Shown: piece after piece, positions 5,250 through 6,930 of the stretch | Numbering within the stretch: the first letter of the stretch is position 1 | How the letters are laid out: each line of letters opens with the position of its first letter | Source: CAWGQN01 sp963824885 | Lineage (GTDB): Bacteria; Actinomycetota; Actinomycetes; Actinomycetales; Microbacteriaceae | NCBI GenBank assembly: GCA_963824885.1 | Contig: CAWGQN010000009.1 | Location: 1-6,930, forward strand | Length of the DNA: 6,930 bases | Reading direction: 5' to 3' | Notes under the pieces: generated by a model | What the model saw: the letters and a program-made list of their open reading frames with translations, nothing else | The model's database searches: none | Told to the model about the DNA's origin: nothing | Program-made: the position numbers and the translations under genes

Positions 5250-6370
5250 TGGCGAGTCTCTGGAGAGGGGTCGTGCGCGAGTACGCCGACCGACTCGATG
5301 TCTCCGACGCGACGCCAATCGTTTCGCTTGGCGAGGGAGGCACACCACTTATTGCTGCGCGGGCCCTGTCTGATCGCACGGGGGCGCGCGTATTTGTCAA
5401 ATTCGAGGGCATGAATCCGACGGGATCGTTCAAAGACCGCGGCATGACCATGGCGATATCCAAGGCAATCGAGCGCGGCGCGCGTGCTGTCATTTGCGCT
5501 TCGACGGGAAACACATCGGCCTCGGCTGCCGCGTATGCCGCGCACGCTGGCATTACCGCTGCGGTGCTCGTTCCCGAGGGCAAGATCGCGATGGGCAAGC
5601 TCAGCCAGGCAATTGCTCACGGTGCCCAGCTCGTGCAGGTTCGAGGTAATTTCGACGATTGCCTCGATATTGCGCGCGAACTCGCGGCGCACTATCCGAT
5701 TCACCTTGTCAATTCGACCAATCCCGACAGAATTGAGGGGCAGAAAACGGCGGCGTTCGAAGTCGTCGACGCGCTCGGTGATGCGCCCGACTTTCACATC
5801 GTGCCGGTCGGTAACGCGGGAAACTATTCGGCGTATTTTCGCGGTTATCGCGAATCGCTCGAGTCCGGAGACAGCGGCGCAGTGCCGCGCATGTTCGGGT
5901 TTCAGGCGGCGGGAAGCGCGCCAATCGTTCTCGGTCATCCGGTCAAAGACCCCGAGACAATCGCGAGCGCGATTCGCATCGGCAATCCCGCGTCGTGGAA
6001 GCTGGCGTTGCACGCTCAGTCGGAGAGCGATGGATACTTTGGCGCAATAGACGACTCAAAGATTCTCGAGGCTTATCACGTGCTGTCATCCGACGTGGGA
6101 ATCTTCGTCGAGCCCGCGTCGGCCATCGGGGTTGCCGGTTTGCTTGATCGCTCCGAGGCGAAGGTCATTCCTTCGGGGGCAACGGTTGTGATCACGGTGA
6201 CGGGCCACGGTCTCAAGGATCCACAGTGGGCTCTCAAAGAGGCCGATGGTTCTCCCGTCACGCCGACGGTTGTTTCGAAAGACACCGCAGACGTTGCTCA
6301 CGTTCTCGGAGTCGGGTCTTCGGTCGAACACACGCGGGCCAGTGAGAATCGCGGGAACGGCGAGGTATGA
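5249..6370 (+). CDS. thrC: Threonine synthase
   Basis: PLP enzyme (fold type II) that converts O-phospho-L-homoserine and water to L-threonine and phosphate. It has 373 residues, slightly longer than the typical 350-360. The start ATG at 5249 has GAAGGG (5238-5243) five bases upstream, and MASLWRGVVREYADRL matches the usual N-terminus of actinobacterial ThrC. Motifs: GEGGTPL 28-34; GSFKDRGM 59-66 with the PLP-binding Lys62; STGNTSAS 85-92, which contacts PLP; the phosphate-binding loop GNAGN 188-192; and TGHGLKDP towards the C-terminus. The last 20 or so residues (from about GVGSSVEH) are polar, look like a non-conserved tail, and account for the extra length. It overlaps hom by one base (TAATG) and thrB by four (ATGA), so expression is translationally coupled in the threonine operon. 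Confidence 0.97.
   Translation: MASLWRGVVREYADRLDVSDATPIVSLGEGGTPLIAARALSDRTGARVFVKFEGMNPTGSFKDRGMTMAISKAIERGARAVICASTGNTSASAAAYAAHAGITAAVLVPEGKIAMGKLSQAIAHGAQLVQVRGNFDDCLDIARELAAHYPIHLVNSTNPDRIEGQKTAAFEVVDALGDAPDFHIVPVGNAGNYSAYFRGYRESLESGDSGAVPRMFGFQAAGSAPIVLGHPVKDPETIASAIRIGNPASWKLALHAQSESDGYFGAIDDSKILEAYHVLSSDVGIFVEPASAIGVAGLLDRSEAKVIPSGATVVITVTGHGLKDPQWALKEADGSPVTPTVVSKDTADVAHVLGVGSSVEHTRASENRGNGEV
5641..5667 (+). repeat. 10-bp imperfect hairpin inside thrC
   Basis: TCGAGGTAAT (5641-5650) pairs with ATTGCCTCGA (5658-5667) around TTCGACG, with one U-G pair. It is in the coding region, with no T-run after it, so it is not a terminator. Confidence 0.7.
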
Positions 6371-6930
6371 CCCTGGTCGGTCGGTCGGTCACCGTCACGG
6401 TTCCTGCCACGTCGGCGAACTTGGGCCCCGGGTTTGACACCCTCGGCTTGGCGTTGGCTTTGTACGACGAGGTGACGGTTTCGGTGCGGTCTGCGCCCGG
6501 CGTGACCGTCGAGGTGACGGGCGTGGGAGTCGGCTCGGTTCCGACCGATGAAACGAATCTCGTCGCAATCGCGATCGCGCGGACGTTTGCTCACGTCGGT
6601 CACGACATGCCGGGTCTCACGATCGTGGCGCGCAATGAGATTCCGCACGGTCGTGGATTGGGGTCGTCAGGCGCCGCGATTGTTGTGGGAATTTTGGCGG
6701 CACGGGGCCTTCTCGATGGAATTATCGAACTCGATTCCCACACCTTGCTTGCGCTCGCGACCGAATTAGAGGGGCACCCTGACAATGTGGCGCCCGCACT
6801 ATTTGGCCAGCTGTCAATCGCGTGGGTCGATTCGGACGGTCCTCAGCACAAAAAGCTCATGGTCAACCGCGGGGTCTCGGTCGTCGTTTTTACTCCCGAA
6901 CACACCGTATCGACCGCGTTGGCCAGGTCG
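6367..6930 (+). CDS. thrB: Homoserine kinase, N-terminal part (continues beyond right edge)
   Basis: GHMP-family kinase that phosphorylates L-homoserine with ATP, making the substrate of ThrC. The gene is open to the right edge, giving 188 codons, about 60 per cent of a typical 300-320 residue protein. Motifs: the N-terminal PATSANLGPGFDTLG (13-27); the GHMP ATP-binding loop PHGRGLGSSGAA (93-104), with a Gly where Ala is common after the two serines; and EGHPDNVAPALFG (135-147). The ATG at 6367 overlaps the thrC TGA. GAGG (6362-6365) is only one base before it, too close for an ideal SD, and GGGAA at 6353-6357 is weak, so translation probably depends on coupling to thrC. A (GGTC)4 tandem repeat covers codons 3-8. 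rho often follows in actinobacteria but lies outside this window. Confidence 0.95.
   Translation, partial: MTLVGRSVTVTVPATSANLGPGFDTLGLALALYDEVTVSVRSAPGVTVEVTGVGVGSVPTDETNLVAIAIARTFAHVGHDMPGLTIVARNEIPHGRGLGSSGAAIVVGILAARGLLDGIIELDSHTLLALATELEGHPDNVAPALFGQLSIAWVDSDGPQHKKLMVNRGVSVVVFTPEHTVSTALARS
6375..6390 (+). repeat. (GGTC)4 tandem repeat at the start of thrB
   Basis: Four uninterrupted copies of GGTC lie eight bases after the first base of the thrB start codon. A gain or loss of one unit would shift the reading frame. Four copies is short for known phase-variable tetranucleotide tracts, so it may be stable. Confidence 0.9.

Overview
The window looks like chromosomal DNA of a moderately GC-rich actinomycete (Actinomycetota). 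Four things point there: the gene order argS - lysA - hom - thrC - thrB, frequent GTG starts, a GC-rich third codon position rich in TCG/CGA/GCG codons, and Asp-family enzymes whose sequence signatures match actinobacterial ones. A Microbacteriaceae-like member of the Micrococcales is a reasonable guess, but the sequence alone does not prove a family.

Layout. Positions 1-418 (minus strand) hold the N-terminal 139 codons of a secreted lipoprotein that runs off the left edge. It has a GTG start, a strong Shine-Dalgarno (SD) sequence and a clear lipobox. A 162-base divergent spacer (419-580) separates it from argS (581-2257, plus strand), the arginyl-tRNA synthetase. After a 176-base spacer carrying a possible promoter come lysA (2434-3942), hom (3939-5249), thrC (5249-6370) and thrB (6367 to the right edge, incomplete). 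These last four overlap each other by 4, 1 and 4 bases, so they form one tightly coupled operon.

How the genes work together. LysA makes lysine from meso-diaminopimelate, the last step of the lysine branch of the aspartate family. Hom reduces aspartate semialdehyde to homoserine and carries a C-terminal ACT domain, the expected site of threonine feedback. ThrB phosphorylates homoserine and ThrC converts the phosphate to threonine. ArgS supplies Arg-tRNA and is next door by conserved actinobacterial gene order rather than by pathway.

The genes are housekeeping, and I see no mobile element, CRISPR array, RNA gene or defence system. Three items merit a second look. First, LysA carries an in-frame insertion of roughly 33 residues with a Cys-x-Cys...Cys-x-Cys-His pattern, placed between its barrel and C-terminal catalytic motifs, with a 9-bp inverted repeat at its 5' half. 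Second, two perfect DNA palindromes of 20 and 28 bases lie inside the first 230 bases of argS, with centres 117 bases apart. Third, thrB has a (GGTC)4 tandem repeat at its very start. Several further 7-11 bp stems lie inside the coding regions and may simply reflect strand-symmetric codon use.
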